Shown piece by piece: positions 36,683 to 45,657 of a stretch of 64,000 bases of DNA (the first letter of the stretch is position 1; each line of letters starts with the position of its first letter). The DNA comes from Levilactobacillus acidifarinae DSM 19394 = JCM 15949 (lineage in GTDB: Bacteria > Bacillota > Bacilli > Lactobacillales > Lactobacillaceae). The position numbers and the translations under genes were made by a program. The stretch spans positions 462,073-526,072 of the forward strand of contig NZ_AZDV01000026.1 of the NCBI RefSeq assembly GCF_001434835.1. The letters run 5' to 3'. The notes beneath the pieces were generated by a model. It worked only from the letters and a program-made list of their open reading frames with translations, did no database searches and had not been told where the DNA came from.

Positions 36683-36711
36683 AGAATACTGAATCGCCCC
36701 GTAAAAGTCAA
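36683..36711 (-). promoter_or_regulatory. Promoter of hisS-aspS
   Basis: On the minus strand TTGACT (36711-36706), 17 bp and TATTCT (36688-36683). Confidence 0.75.
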
Positions 36712-36746
36712 GGACTCGCCCGGAAGTTCTCCGGGGTTCTCTATCG

Positions 36747-36755
36747 TGGTATAAT
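36747..36755 (+). promoter_or_regulatory. Extended -10 promoter of the amidase gene
   Basis: TGG-TATAAT lies 31 bp before the amidase ATG, with no convincing -35. It is divergent from the hisS promoter, about 35 bp away. Confidence 0.6.
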
Positions 36756-36785
36756 TGACCCAATTTGAGACAAGGAGTAACGCCC

Positions 36786-37637
36786 ATGCAGCTTAAACCC
36801 AAGAACTGGACCGGCCTAATTGCCGGTCTGATCATTCTCCTGATTGCCGGAGGCCTACTTTGGACCTTCACCCAGCGACACGCCGTCACGGCAACCGTTA
36901 GCAATCTGAACTTACGTCAGGGACCGGGGCTCAATTACACCGCGACCCACAAGGTCAAAAAAAATAGCCGGTTGACCATTCTAGGCGAGAAGAACAACTG
37001 GTACCACGTCCGCGATAGTCAAAACCACTTTGGTTGGGTCGCCAGTTGGTTAGTGGACCATCCTGGCCACCTCAAAACGGTCACAAATCTAGCGGAGGCC
37101 ACCATCGTTCTCGATCCGGGCCACGGGGGGAGCGACTCCGGTGCCCTGTCGATCGATCAAAAACACGACGAAAAAACCTACACCCTAGAACTCGCCCAAC
37201 GCGTCGCCAAAGCCCTGCGCGCTAAGGGCACTCATGTAATCATGACCCGGTCAACGGACAAGACGGTCAGCCTAGCCGATCGACCGGCACTGGCCAACGA
37301 TCACCAGGCCAACGCCTTTATTAGTTTTCACTTTGACTCCTCCCCCACGGATAACCTGGCGTCGGGCGCCACGACCTACTACTATCATCGCCAGTCCTCT
37401 TACGCGCTGGCCCAAGCCGTCAACGGAGAAATGAACGACCTCCCATTGACCAACCGGGGCATTCGCTTTGGCAACTTCGAGGTCATCCGCGACAATAGTC
37501 GTCCCGCCCTCCTCCTCGAAATGGGCTACATCAATACCAAAAAGGACTTTAGCGACATTCACAGTGCCGTCTACCAACAGGCCGTCGCCGACCGGGTGGT
37601 TAAGGGCTTAGCGCAATACTTCAAGACGCAACATTAA
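36786..37637 (+). CDS. N-acetylmuramoyl-L-alanine amidase with SH3b domain
   Basis: This wall hydrolase cuts the MurNAc-L-Ala bond of peptidoglycan with zinc. The 283-residue protein has an N-terminal signal anchor (LIAGLIILLIAGGLLWTF, about 12-30) and a bacterial SH3 domain (TVSNLNLRQGPGLNYT to FGWVASWLV, about 40-95). An Amidase_3 domain follows: IVLDPGHGGSDSGA (zinc His, about 117), ISFHFDSS and LLEMGYIN (catalytic Glu). AAGGAG lies 8 nt before the ATG at 36786. It probably acts outside the membrane in cell separation. Confidence 0.93.
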   Translation: MQLKPKNWTGLIAGLIILLIAGGLLWTFTQRHAVTATVSNLNLRQGPGLNYTATHKVKKNSRLTILGEKNNWYHVRDSQNHFGWVASWLVDHPGHLKTVTNLAEATIVLDPGHGGSDSGALSIDQKHDEKTYTLELAQRVAKALRAKGTHVIMTRSTDKTVSLADRPALANDHQANAFISFHFDSSPTDNLASGATTYYYHRQSSYALAQAVNGEMNDLPLTNRGIRFGNFEVIRDNSRPALLLEMGYINTKKDFSDIHSAVYQQAVADRVVKGLAQYFKTQH

Positions 37638-37657
37638 CGAAAGAAAGGCGATTTTTT

Positions 37658-38500
37658 ATGGCATTATCGACCACTTGGCTGGCCCAGCTTCCCGTTCCCC
37701 AGGTCACGACCGCCACACCGGTTTCCGGCGGCGATATTAATCAGGCCTACCGACTCGAAACCAACGAGGGCCCCTACTTCTTGCTGGTTCAACCCCAGAC
37801 TCCGGCCAGTTTCTATAGTCACGAGGTCGCCGGCTTACAAGCCCTAAGTCAGGCCGTCAACGTTCCCGAAGTGTTTGGCACCGGCACCATCGACGGCGAC
37901 GCGTACCTATTATTAGAATTTTTAGCGACCGGTCACGGCAGCCAGTACGACCTGGGACAAGCCGTGGCCCGAGTGCACCGCGTGACCGCGCCGCAATTTG
38001 GTTTCGACCAGGACAACTTGGTCGCTAAGCTCCCCAAAAACAATCATTGGCAAAGCGATTGGACCACGTTTTACTTGCAACAACGCTTAGATCCGTTAGT
38101 TCAGCGCGCTCAGCAGCACGGCCTCTGGAATAACCAGCGCGCGACCGGGTACGCGCGAGTCCGTCAACACATCGTGACCGAAAACCACGACCGGCAGATC
38201 ACCCCGTCTTTGCTCCACGGGGATCTATGGGCGGGAAACTACCTGTTCACCACCGATGGTACCCCAACACTGATCGACCCGGATACCCTTTACGGGGATC
38301 GTGAATTCGATCTGGCCATGACCACCATCTTTGGCGGGTTCACCCAGGAGTTCTACAAGGGTTATAATGCCGCCTACCCGTTAACTGCGGGTTATGCGCA
38401 ACGGTTACCCCATTATCAGCTTTATTACCTGTTGGCCCACCTAAACCTTTTCGGTGAAACCTACGGCGGGGCCGTCGACGACCTACTGGCTCGGGGGTAA
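37658..38500 (+). CDS. Fructosamine kinase family protein
   Basis: The 280-residue cytoplasmic protein has an aminoglycoside-phosphotransferase-like kinase fold: VSGGDINQAYRL near residue 22, YLLLEFLATG near 85, catalytic LLHGDLWAGNYLF (about 187) and metal-binding LIDPDTLYGDREFDLAM. It matches the fructosamine/ketosamine-3-kinase group, which phosphorylates glycated amines for deglycation. It follows the amidase by 20 bp and is probably co-transcribed. The real substrate is untested. Confidence 0.85.
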   Translation: MALSTTWLAQLPVPQVTTATPVSGGDINQAYRLETNEGPYFLLVQPQTPASFYSHEVAGLQALSQAVNVPEVFGTGTIDGDAYLLLEFLATGHGSQYDLGQAVARVHRVTAPQFGFDQDNLVAKLPKNNHWQSDWTTFYLQQRLDPLVQRAQQHGLWNNQRATGYARVRQHIVTENHDRQITPSLLHGDLWAGNYLFTTDGTPTLIDPDTLYGDREFDLAMTTIFGGFTQEFYKGYNAAYPLTAGYAQRLPHYQLYYLLAHLNLFGETYGGAVDDLLARG

Positions 38501-38519
38501 GCTACTTTAAACTCAACCC

Positions 38520-38579
38520 AAAAAACGCGTCGAACGTCCAATCTCCTAACTGGAGGAAGAACGTTCAGCGCGTTTTTTA
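38520..38579. terminator. Bidirectional terminator after the fructosamine kinase gene
   Basis: AAAAAACGCG-TCGAACGT pairs with ACGTTC-AGCGCGTTTTTT around an inner hairpin; A and U tracts lie on both sides. It serves this gene and the convergent HAD gene. Confidence 0.8.
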
Positions 38580-38582
38580 AGG

Positions 38583-39230
38583 TTACGCTTCGCTAGTTAA
38601 CCAGTCCTGCAGCTCGGCTAACCGTGTCACCCGGACTTCCGGTTGACTCTCAGCAACAATCAGGTGTTCCGGGTCAAACAGGGCACCGGCCATCCCCGCT
38701 CGGTGGCCCGCCTGCACGTCTAAATTGCGATCGCCAATCATGATGGCGGTAGCTGGGGCCACTTGATACTGGTCACACAGAGCATTTAGACTGGCCGGAT
38801 TGGGCTTGCGGGGATAATCGTCCGTTGCCGTCACCGCCCCACTGAAGTACCCCCTTAGGCCCAATGCGGCTAACCGGTCCAGCGCGCGGGCATCGCGGTG
38901 CGTCAACAAAAAGTTTCGGCCCCCCGCAGTGGTCACGGTGTTCAGCAGCTCGGCCGCCCCGGAAAAGGCGACGGCCTGGTCCAATTTAGGGGCCGCCAAC
39001 CGTTGATACCGGTCATTTAAGCTGTCCTTATTCAAGGTATATTCGGCACTAAATTGTTGCAACGCCGTCCCCAAGCTGTGTTGCCGCATGGCCTTGTAGA
39101 TGGCCGATTGGTCAATTTCAAAGTCGTTAACGCCAAGTTGGGTCAGTGCCGTGGCAAAGGCCGCCACCATCCCCGGGTAGGTGTCGACCAACGTCCCATC
39201 AAAATCCCAAAATAATTGCTGATAACGCAT
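38583..39230 (-). CDS. HAD-superfamily hydrolase (phosphoglycolate phosphatase-like)
   Basis: The 215-residue protein shows HAD motif I FWDFDGTLVDTYPG (nucleophile near residue 9), motif II FLLTHRD, motif III KPNPASLNALC and motif IV MIGDRNLDVQAG. A helical cap lies after motif I (class IA). The substrate is probably a small phosphorylated sugar or nucleotide but is not assignable. It is followed upstream on the minus strand by dtd. Confidence 0.87.
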   Translation of the reverse strand: MRYQQLFWDFDGTLVDTYPGMVAAFATALTQLGVNDFEIDQSAIYKAMRQHSLGTALQQFSAEYTLNKDSLNDRYQRLAAPKLDQAVAFSGAAELLNTVTTAGGRNFLLTHRDARALDRLAALGLRGYFSGAVTATDDYPRKPNPASLNALCDQYQVAPATAIMIGDRNLDVQAGHRAGMAGALFDPEHLIVAESQPEVRVTRLAELQDWLTSEA

Positions 39231-39244
39231 CCCATTTTCCTCCT

Positions 39245-39278
39245 AAAAAAGAGCCGGGAGACCTTCCCGACCCTTTTA
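39245..39278 (-). terminator. Terminator of rel-dtd
   Basis: The minus strand pairs AAGGGTCGGGAAGG with CTCCCGGCTCTT and ends TTTT, placed after dtd and before the HAD start. Confidence 0.6.
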
Positions 39279-39290
39279 GTTTTCTCATTT

Positions 39291-39734
39291 TTAATCGTCG
39301 GTATCAAACCAGATGGTGCACGGTCCGTCATTGATCAACGCCACGTGCATATCGGCCCCGAATTCACCGGTTTCCACCGGGATCCCCGTGGCCGCCAACT
39401 TCTGGTTAAATTCCTCGTATAACGCCTTAGCGTGTGCCGGTTCACCGGCCGCAACGAAGCTAGGGCGGTTACCCTTCTTGGTATTGGCGTAGAGGGTAAA
39501 CTGTGACACGGACAAGATACTCCCGTCCACGTCGGCAATGCTCAGGTTCATCTTACCGGCGTCATCGCTAAACACCCGCAAGTGGCTGATCTTGTGTACT
39601 AAGTAGTCGACCTGATCACTGGTATCGCTGTCTTCCGCCGCTACCAAGAGGCAGTAACCCTGCGCAATCGCCCCCACGACCCGTTTGTCGATCACGACAC
39701 TGGCCTGTTGGACTCGCTGTAATAACACCCGCAT
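39291..39734 (-). CDS. dtd: D-aminoacyl-tRNA deacylase
   Basis: Dtd hydrolyses D-amino acids from mischarged tRNAs. The 147-residue protein starts [16 protein letters not shown] and contains the substrate-recognition motifs [19 protein letters not shown] (in part, about residues 77-92) and [11 protein letters not shown] at the C-terminus (NxGPxT). The length is normal. It follows rel by 18 bp; the rel-dtd pair is conserved in Firmicutes. Confidence 0.96.
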   Translation of the reverse strand: MRVLLQRVQQASVVIDKRVVGAIAQGYCLLVAAEDSDTSDQVDYLVHKISHLRVFSDDAGKMNLSIADVDGSILSVSQFTLYANTKKGNRPSFVAAGEPAHAKALYEEFNQKLAATGIPVETGEFGADMHVALINDGPCTIWFDTDD

Positions 39735-39752
39735 ATCCTTGTAACTTCCTTT

Positions 39753-41981
39753 CTAGCGGAACGGCCGCTTGACCACGTAAACGTCGGGAATATTTTTGAT
39801 GTTGTCCACGATTCGTTGCAGTTCCCAACGGTTACGGATGCCTAAGCTCACCGAAATGATGACCATCTTGTTATGGTCAACCTTTCCGTTAATGGACGTT
39901 AAGTCCTTGGTGGAATTATTGATGGTCCGCAACACGTCGTTTAACAACCCGTTGCGGTTATACCCCTGAACCTCGATATCGGCGTGGTAGTTGGTCCCAT
40001 CGCCGTGTTCGTCACCCCAGCGAACCGGAACAATCCGTTCGCCGCTTTCTTCGGCGTGCCGCACGTTCGGGCAGTCCACCCGGTGAACGGACACCCCACG
40101 GCCCTTGGTGATGTATCCGGTGATCTGATCACCGGGGACCGGCGCGCAACAGTGACTCAAGCGGACCAACAGATTGTCGACGCCTTCAATCACCACGCCG
40201 TCGGGCTGTTTCTTGCGGTCCTTCTTATCGGTATCGGAATCGTTCTTGATGGACTGGTGCTCCTCCAAGATCTCACGTTCCTCTTGCCGGCGGCGCTTAT
40301 CCTCGGCCGCCTGACGGACGTCGTCGGTCAAGCGGTTGACCACGCCTTGCGGTTGAATGTCACCAAACCCAATGGCCGCCAACAAATCATCGACGTGTTG
40401 GTAATGCAACTTGGTCGTAACCTTGTCGACGTTTTCCTTGGTCATGATGGACTTGGGGTCATAGCCGGCGTCACGAATCAAACGCTCCACCATCTCCTGG
40501 CCCTGGGTAATGTTCTGTTCTCGGTCGCGTAACCGGAAGAATTGCTTGATCTTGTTGCGGGCCCGCCGTGTCGAAACCAGCTTCAACCAATCCCGACTCG
40601 GCCCAGCCGAGCTACTCGACGTCCGGATATCCACGATGTCCCCGTTCTTGATTTCGTAGTTCAGCGGCACGATTTTGCCGTTGATGGTGGCCCCAGTCGT
40701 ATGGTGACCGACTTCCGTATGAATGGCGTAGGCCATATCTAGTGGCCCGGCACCCTTCGGCAGTTCGAGGACGTCGCCCTTCGGCGTAAACGCGTACACG
40801 TGATCGCCAAAGAGTTCCCCCTTAACACTGTCCATAAAGTCGGCGGCGTCATCGGTGTCTTCTTGCAGTTCGATGATGTGCTTGAAGAGGTTCAATTTTT
40901 CACCAGTGTTGGTGGCCTGAACCTTGTCCTTGACCCCTTCCTTGTACGCCCAGTGGGCCGCGACCCCGTATTCAGCCACGGCGTGCATTTCCTTGGTCCG
41001 AATCTGCACTTCGAGTGGCTTACCCTCGGGACCAATCACCGTGGTATGCAGAGATTGATACATGTTGGCCTTGGGCATGGCGATGTAGTCCTTGAAACGG
41101 CCGGGCATCGGCTTCCATTGCGAATGAATGGCCCCCAGGACCGCGTAACAATCCTTAATGGTGTCGACAATGACCCGGATGGCCAACAGATCGTAAATTT
41201 GACTAAATTGTTTATGTTGATCCTTCATCTTCCGGTAGACCGAATAGATATGCTTCGGTCGACCGTAAATTTCGGGGTGCAAATGTAGGTCCTTGATGGA
41301 ACTTTGGATCACCTTGATGGCCGCCGCGATGTACTGTTCCCGTTGATCCCGCCGTGAATTCATCAGGTGCACAATGCGGTAATACTGTTGGGGATTCAGG
41401 TACCGCAAGGAGATATCTTCCAGTTCCCATTTAATGGTACTAATCCCCAACCGGTCGGCTAACGGCGCGTAAATTTCCAACGTTTCGTTGGCAATCCGTC
41501 GTTGCTTATCGGGCCGAAGGTGCTGTAAGGTCCGCATGTTGTGCAACCGGTCGGCTAACTTCACAATCATGACCCGAATGTCCTTGGACATGGCTAATAA
41601 AAGTTTCCGGTGATTTTCCGCTAACTGTTCTCGATTGGATTTGTATTTAATCTTCCCTAACTTCGTGACCCCATCCACGATGAGCGCCACGTCGTCCCCG
41701 AACAGTTCCCGGACATCACTTAACGTGACCCCCGTATCTTCCACGATATCGTGCAGGAACCCCGCCGAAACGGTTTCGGGATCCATATTCAAATCAGCCA
41801 AGATACCGGCCACTTGAATCGGGTGCATAATGTAGGGTTCGCCAGATTGCCGCGTTTGATCACGGTGCGCAACCGTCGCAAAATGGCAGGCCTTGACCAC
41901 CATTTCGACGTGTTGTGCGTTCATATATTTACCGACTCTGGCAATTACTTCTTCAGCCGTCCAGACACGTTCTTTGGTCAT
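39753..41981 (-). CDS. rel: Bifunctional (p)ppGpp synthetase/hydrolase Rel
   Basis: Rel makes and degrades the stringent-response alarmone (p)ppGpp at the ribosome. The 742-residue protein has the HD hydrolase domain (FLHDIVEDTGV, about residue 75), the synthetase domain (HIYSVYRKM then DLLAIRVIVDTIKDCYAVLG, about 240-290), the TGS domain (VYAFTPKGDVLELPKGAGPLDMAY, in part, about 395) and a C-terminal ACT domain. Both hydrolase and synthetase motifs look intact. The ATG at 41981 is 8 nt after GGTGG; GTG codons upstream are alternatives. Confidence 0.95.
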   Translation of the reverse strand: MTKERVWTAEEVIARVGKYMNAQHVEMVVKACHFATVAHRDQTRQSGEPYIMHPIQVAGILADLNMDPETVSAGFLHDIVEDTGVTLSDVRELFGDDVALIVDGVTKLGKIKYKSNREQLAENHRKLLLAMSKDIRVMIVKLADRLHNMRTLQHLRPDKQRRIANETLEIYAPLADRLGISTIKWELEDISLRYLNPQQYYRIVHLMNSRRDQREQYIAAAIKVIQSSIKDLHLHPEIYGRPKHIYSVYRKMKDQHKQFSQIYDLLAIRVIVDTIKDCYAVLGAIHSQWKPMPGRFKDYIAMPKANMYQSLHTTVIGPEGKPLEVQIRTKEMHAVAEYGVAAHWAYKEGVKDKVQATNTGEKLNLFKHIIELQEDTDDAADFMDSVKGELFGDHVYAFTPKGDVLELPKGAGPLDMAYAIHTEVGHHTTGATINGKIVPLNYEIKNGDIVDIRTSSSSAGPSRDWLKLVSTRRARNKIKQFFRLRDREQNITQGQEMVERLIRDAGYDPKSIMTKENVDKVTTKLHYQHVDDLLAAIGFGDIQPQGVVNRLTDDVRQAAEDKRRRQEEREILEEHQSIKNDSDTDKKDRKKQPDGVVIEGVDNLLVRLSHCCAPVPGDQITGYITKGRGVSVHRVDCPNVRHAEESGERIVPVRWGDEHGDGTNYHADIEVQGYNRNGLLNDVLRTINNSTKDLTSINGKVDHNKMVIISVSLGIRNRWELQRIVDNIKNIPDVYVVKRPFR

Positions 41982-41998
41982 ATTGGACGCCACCACCC

Positions 41999-42343
41999 TT
42001 AATTTTTAGATTCTGCTTGTGTTGCCTGTGTCGCCGTCAACCCGTACGCCAGATAGGAGACACACAGGTAGACCAGCGCAAAGTACCGCGTGTATGCGGG
42101 TAAAAAGCCGTACGCTCCCAGCAAATACAACGCCGGTAACACTAATAATAGCCACATGGGCCGCGCCTTACTGGCAATCAGGCGCCCCACGGCAATCGCA
42201 ACGCCCCCGTTAAGGACTAACAGGAGGCCCCCAAACCGCATGACCGTACTGATTCCTAGCCAAGTGGCCAGCGCAGGCAACACGACACCCATGATTAGTC
42301 CCGTGAGCCAGTAGCGCCAACCCATCTTTTCCAAAAATACCAT
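41999..42343 (-). CDS. Small membrane protein of unknown function
   Basis: The 114-residue product has about four hydrophobic segments (WLTGLIMGVVLPALATWLG, FGGLLLVLNGGVAIAVG, PMWLLLVLPALYLLGAYGF and YFALVYLCVSYLAYGL) with short loops, and a hydrophilic tail ending ATQAESKN. No family is recognised. It lies between rsmE (61 bp upstream) and rel (17 bp downstream), so it is probably co-transcribed with the translation/stringent genes. A second ATG at codon 7 is also possible. Confidence 0.65.
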   Translation of the reverse strand: MVFLEKMGWRYWLTGLIMGVVLPALATWLGISTVMRFGGLLLVLNGGVAIAVGRLIASKARPMWLLLVLPALYLLGAYGFLPAYTRYFALVYLCVSYLAYGLTATQATQAESKN

Positions 42344-42404
42344 CCAACCTTCACCTTTACTCTCTTTATGATTGCAACCATTTTAGCATGTTTTCACGGG
42401 GATT

Positions 42405-43163
42405 TCACCTGCCCCGCGTGGCTGACAACTCCCAAATCGTCGACGCGGCCGCCAAAAAATACAGCGGCGCCGTTTCGGTGCGCAGGATTCGGGGGCCCAA
42501 TCCCACGAGGGTCGCCCCGGCCGCCTGCGCGTTCTGGACCTCGGCCGGACTGATGCCGCCCTCGGGACCAAAGACGGTTAACACCGTTTGCCCGGGGGTC
42601 ATGGCCGTTAACCGGGTGGTCAACGCACTGTGCTCGCCTTGCTTAGCGGACTCTTCGTAGGCCAATAACGTGCAATCGTTCGGCGTTTTAAGGACCGCCG
42701 CCAAGTTCGGTAAATAACTGACCGTGGGCCGCACTAAGCGGTGCGACTGTTCCGCCGCCCCGTTCGCCACCTTAGTCAAGCGGGCCAATTTTTTAGCCAC
42801 CTTATTCCCCTGCCACTTCGCAACGGACCAGTCGCCCGCGTAAAAAATAATATGGTCGACACCCATTTCGGTCGCCTTCTGGGTAATCCATTCCGCTTTT
42901 TCTTGTTTCGGTAGCCCACAGGCAATCACCGTATGCACCGGTAATTCCACGGCGGGCGTGGCCACGGCCGTTAACCGGACCGTAGCTTGCCGGTCGGTCA
43001 CCGTCATGAGTTGTCCGTGAAACAAATGGGCCGTCCGATCCACGAATTCGGCCGTCTCCCCGACCTGCGCGCGTAGAACCGTCACCCAGTGGTGCGCCAC
43101 GTTGTCCGGCAAGGTGACCGTCTGACCATCCTGACCGGTCACGTCTAAAAAGTATCGTTGCAT
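42405..43163 (-). CDS. rsmE: 16S rRNA (uracil(1498)-N3)-methyltransferase
   Basis: RsmE methylates U1498 of 16S rRNA in the 30S decoding region. The 252-residue SPOUT enzyme starts MQRYFLDV, has an N-terminal PUA-like domain with HHWVTVLRAQVGE, and the knot signatures GLPKQEKAEWITQKATEMGV, TVFGPEGGISPAEV and LGPRILRTETAPL. It follows prmA by 3 bp, the usual pairing. Confidence 0.95.
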   Translation of the reverse strand: MQRYFLDVTGQDGQTVTLPDNVAHHWVTVLRAQVGETAEFVDRTAHLFHGQLMTVTDRQATVRLTAVATPAVELPVHTVIACGLPKQEKAEWITQKATEMGVDHIIFYAGDWSVAKWQGNKVAKKLARLTKVANGAAEQSHRLVRPTVSYLPNLAAVLKTPNDCTLLAYEESAKQGEHSALTTRLTAMTPGQTVLTVFGPEGGISPAEVQNAQAAGATLVGLGPRILRTETAPLYFLAAASTIWELSATRGR

Positions 43164-43166
43164 GGG

Positions 43167-44117
43167 TTATTCATCCTCCGTGGGTTTATGGGCGATCACA
43201 CCACGCCAATCCTTCATCTGTAAGACGTTATCGATGATGAAGCCCTGCTTTTCTTGGGCGGCCACGACCGTCGCCAATTTATCGGCGATGATCCCGGACG
43301 TTAAGAAGTGACCCCCGGGTTGTAAGTTTTCCCAAGCCTGAGGCACTAACGGTACAATGATTTCGGCTAAAATGTTAGCGACCACCAAGTCAACCGGCTG
43401 ATGAATGCCGTTGAGCAGATTGTTGGGTTCGGCCACCACGTCGCTAGCAATGGGGTTGAGAGCCAAATTGGTTTTGGCCGAGCGAACCGCCACGTCATCG
43501 AGGTCAAAGGCCTTGATCTGATCAACCCCCAGGTACTTAGCCGCAATACTTAAGACCCCGGACCCAGTTCCGACATCGTACATGCTCTCGCCACCGCGGA
43601 CAACCATTTCTAGTTCGGTCAACGACAGTACCGTGGTCGGGTGCGTCCCGGTCCCAAAAGCCATCCCCGGGTCCAACCGAATCACGTGTTCGTCCGTTTG
43701 CACCGGTTGATAATTTTCCCAGCTCGGCGTCACCGTCAGATAACGGGTGACCCGGACCGGATGGTAATACTTTTGCCAGGCAGTGGCCCAGCTTTCGTCG
43801 GCAACCGCCTTAGAGGTGACCGTGGCCGGTGACGGGTCCAAACCAAACTGACTTAACCCGTTAACGCGCTGCTTGATGGTCGGGAGGATTTCGGGAATAA
43901 AGACGGTTTCCGGATAATAAGCAGTAATTTCGGCCCCACTAGTCCGGTGGGGAATCGTCTTGAGGTCCACAATCTCACCGTATTTTCCCGGTTTAAGGTG
44001 CTCGTAGTCGGCCGCGTCATCGATTTTGACGCCACTGGCTCCCGCCTCTTGTAGAATGTTGCTGACGGCTTCCACCGCTTCGTTCGTGGTAATGACGCTC
44101 ACTTCTGTCCATTGCAT
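43167..44117 (-). CDS. prmA: Ribosomal protein L11 methyltransferase
   Basis: PrmA trimethylates several amino groups of ribosomal protein uL11. The 316-residue protein has an N-terminal substrate-recognition domain and a Rossmann SAM domain with [34 protein letters not shown] (motif I, about residue 180) and [17 protein letters not shown] precedes the ATG by a short distance, but the ribosome site follows a complete intrinsic terminator by only ~8 nt. It forms an operon with rsmE. Confidence 0.95.
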   Translation of the reverse strand: MQWTEVSVITTNEAVEAVSNILQEAGASGVKIDDAADYEHLKPGKYGEIVDLKTIPHRTSGAEITAYYPETVFIPEILPTIKQRVNGLSQFGLDPSPATVTSKAVADESWATAWQKYYHPVRVTRYLTVTPSWENYQPVQTDEHVIRLDPGMAFGTGTHPTTVLSLTELEMVVRGGESMYDVGTGSGVLSIAAKYLGVDQIKAFDLDDVAVRSAKTNLALNPIASDVVAEPNNLLNGIHQPVDLVVANILAEIIVPLVPQAWENLQPGGHFLTSGIIADKLATVVAAQEKQGFIIDNVLQMKDWRGVIAHKPTEDE

Positions 44118-44140
44118 CGTAAAATTTCCTCCTTAAACTG

Positions 44141-44175
44141 AAAAAAGCCAGCGACAATGTAACGTTGTCGCCGGC
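44141..44175 (-). terminator. Intrinsic terminator just upstream of prmA
   Basis: The minus strand shows GCCGGCGACAA, loop CGTTACA, TTGTCGCTGGC and then TTTTTT (one G-U pair). It ends the short gene at 44210-44527, and sits ~10 nt before the prmA ribosome site. Confidence 0.85.
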
Positions 44176-44209
44176 TTCCCATTAGCCCTTAAAATTAATG
44201 GCACCAACC

Positions 44210-44527
44210 CTAGACCTTTTCGGTATCGGTCGAGTGGTCAGCCTGTTTTTGCTCCCGGCGGGCAAGATGCGTCTCTAAATAATCGAGCATATCCGCTTCA
44301 TTTTGGAACACCCGGGGATGCTTTTGTTTGTGCAGCCGCAAATCAATCTCGTTAATTCGCTGACGCCCAGTCCACGTATGACCATAACGAATGATTACCC
44401 GATTATTGAGCGAATGACGGCCGAATTTAAAGACGTAGACGCTCTCTGGCGCCATCAATGGCCGGATGTACGACTTTTCATAACGATAATTATGTTGTCG
44501 TAAATATTCCTTAGTTCGACTCAGCAT
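44210..44527 (-). CDS. Hypothetical basic protein
   Basis: The 105-residue product is basic and hydrophilic, starting MLSRTKEYLRQHNYRYEKSY, with a beta-rich middle (SVYVFKFGRHSLNNRVIIRYGHTW) and an acidic C-terminus (LDYLETHLARRE...). No domain is recognised and there is no signal or membrane segment. GGAGGTGATTACC precedes the ATG at 44527. Two candidate promoters lie upstream. It ends in a strong terminator and so is mainly monocistronic. Function unknown. Confidence 0.7.
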   Translation of the reverse strand: MLSRTKEYLRQHNYRYEKSYIRPLMAPESVYVFKFGRHSLNNRVIIRYGHTWTGRQRINEIDLRLHKQKHPRVFQNEADMLDYLETHLARREQKQADHSTDTEKV

Positions 44528-44618
44528 GGTAATCACCTCCTAATGACAATCTACTCGGTTTAGTTAACGGTGAGTGCCGTTTCGGTTGTCTAACCGCTTT
44601 AAAATGTATCAATTCACT

Positions 44619-44647
44619 ATAATAATGGATTTAACCCTTAAATGCAA
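44619..44647 (-). promoter_or_regulatory. Promoter upstream of the hypothetical gene at 44210-44527
   Basis: On the minus strand TTGCAT (44647-44642), 17 bp and TATTAT (44624-44619). A second, extended -10 element TGG-TATAAT lies further upstream at 44742-44734. Confidence 0.55.
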
Positions 44648-45174
44648 GTAAACCGTCCAAGAATTTCCAATTGGTTCCTAACCCTCACTGAAAGCGAGCT
44701 TTACCAGTACTTTCAGTTTGTGAAACCACTTACATTATACCACCCTTAGATGAAATTAGGAATCCATAATTACCTAAAACGTTGATACTACGGCAATTTA
44801 AAAGTTCAGTATTCAGGTAAATACGTAAGGTTGTGGGACATTTTGGGCAGCGTCGACCAAGTTACGTCAGGCCGCTATTAGTTTTCATAACTTTTGCGTA
44901 CCCGTTCCCTTAGACAACAATAACCACCTGAACCCGGAAACGTTATGGCAACTAGAAAAAGCCGCCACCCCTTCACAGAAATGGATGGCGGCCGTTATTT
45001 GGCATCAACGTTCTTCAAAGTAACAGATTTTCGAAACAAAAAGTTCTATCATTTTAACGACCTTCGAAAATCGTATTAAACGTTTTAAAAGCAAGCATGC
45101 ATTTAAACCTTAGAACGTGACTGTAATTAGGTCTCTGGTAGTGAAGCGGTTAGAGACCCCTTCAAGCTTCTGCA
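44648..45174. other. Structured non-coding gap
   Basis: No convincing gene lies here. The region is AT-rich and holds ACTGAAAG/CTTTCAGT (44687-44717) just downstream of an extended -10. It also holds a minus-strand terminator-like hairpin, GCCGCCAT...GTGGCGGC then TTTTT (44956-44992), and a 10-bp inverted repeat GATTTTCGAA/TTCGAAAATC (45026-45072). GGTCTCT and AGAGACC form a further hairpin near 45133-45160. It may be a long 3' UTR of the gene at 45175-45444 or a small RNA. Confidence 0.45.
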
Positions 45175-45444
45175 TTAATGCGCCGGCGGTTCATCGTAAG
45201 CTTCCTGGGCCAATTCGTACACCTCGTCTAAGGCTAAAGCATCGGTCAACTTCATGTCCCGGTAATCGACCTCTTGTTGCCGAATGGCCGTGATAATGGC
45301 CACCGGGATCTGCGCGGCCGTCGCAATTTCTTGATCGGTCAACGGACTACCGAAAATGCATAACAGCCGTGCCTCAAAATCCAAAATGTTGTCCAAGTCA
45401 TCGTCAATTAAAGCGGGATCGATGGGCCACTTATCTAAAGTCAT
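45175..45444 (-). CDS. Hypothetical acidic protein
   Basis: The 89-residue product is acidic and helical, starting MTLDKWPIDPALIDDDLDN. A stretch PLTDQEIATAAQIPVAIITAIRQQ (residues ~33-56, in part) has the spacing of a helix-turn-helix, but the score is unknown. No membrane segment is present. AGGAGAGAAGACTG precedes the ATG; the open frame extends to 45522 without a better start. It stands alone. Function unknown. Confidence 0.65.
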   Translation of the reverse strand: MTLDKWPIDPALIDDDLDNILDFEARLLCIFGSPLTDQEIATAAQIPVAIITAIRQQEVDYRDMKLTDALALDEVYELAQEAYDEPPAH

Positions 45445-45657
45445 CAGTCTTCTCTCCTGTTTAATAAGGTTAATCTTACTATACGGGAAGCCGCCCACTA
45501 CGCCTAGTCTTTTCGTGACCACGCCCTTAATGGTCCCCCGTTCTAATTGCTTAACGACCTAATTTCTGAGTCCAGACCGCCATCTTCCTTGCGTTTAGGT
45601 TGCATTTTCACCTCAAAACGTTAAGAATTAAGTTATTAATAAGGGAGGTTTCACTTT

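Noticed and set aside
44945-45079. 44-residue plus-strand frame starting MATRKSRHPF
   Set aside because: Ribosome site weak, no promoter seen, and it runs through the terminator-like hairpin and inverted repeat of the structured gap.
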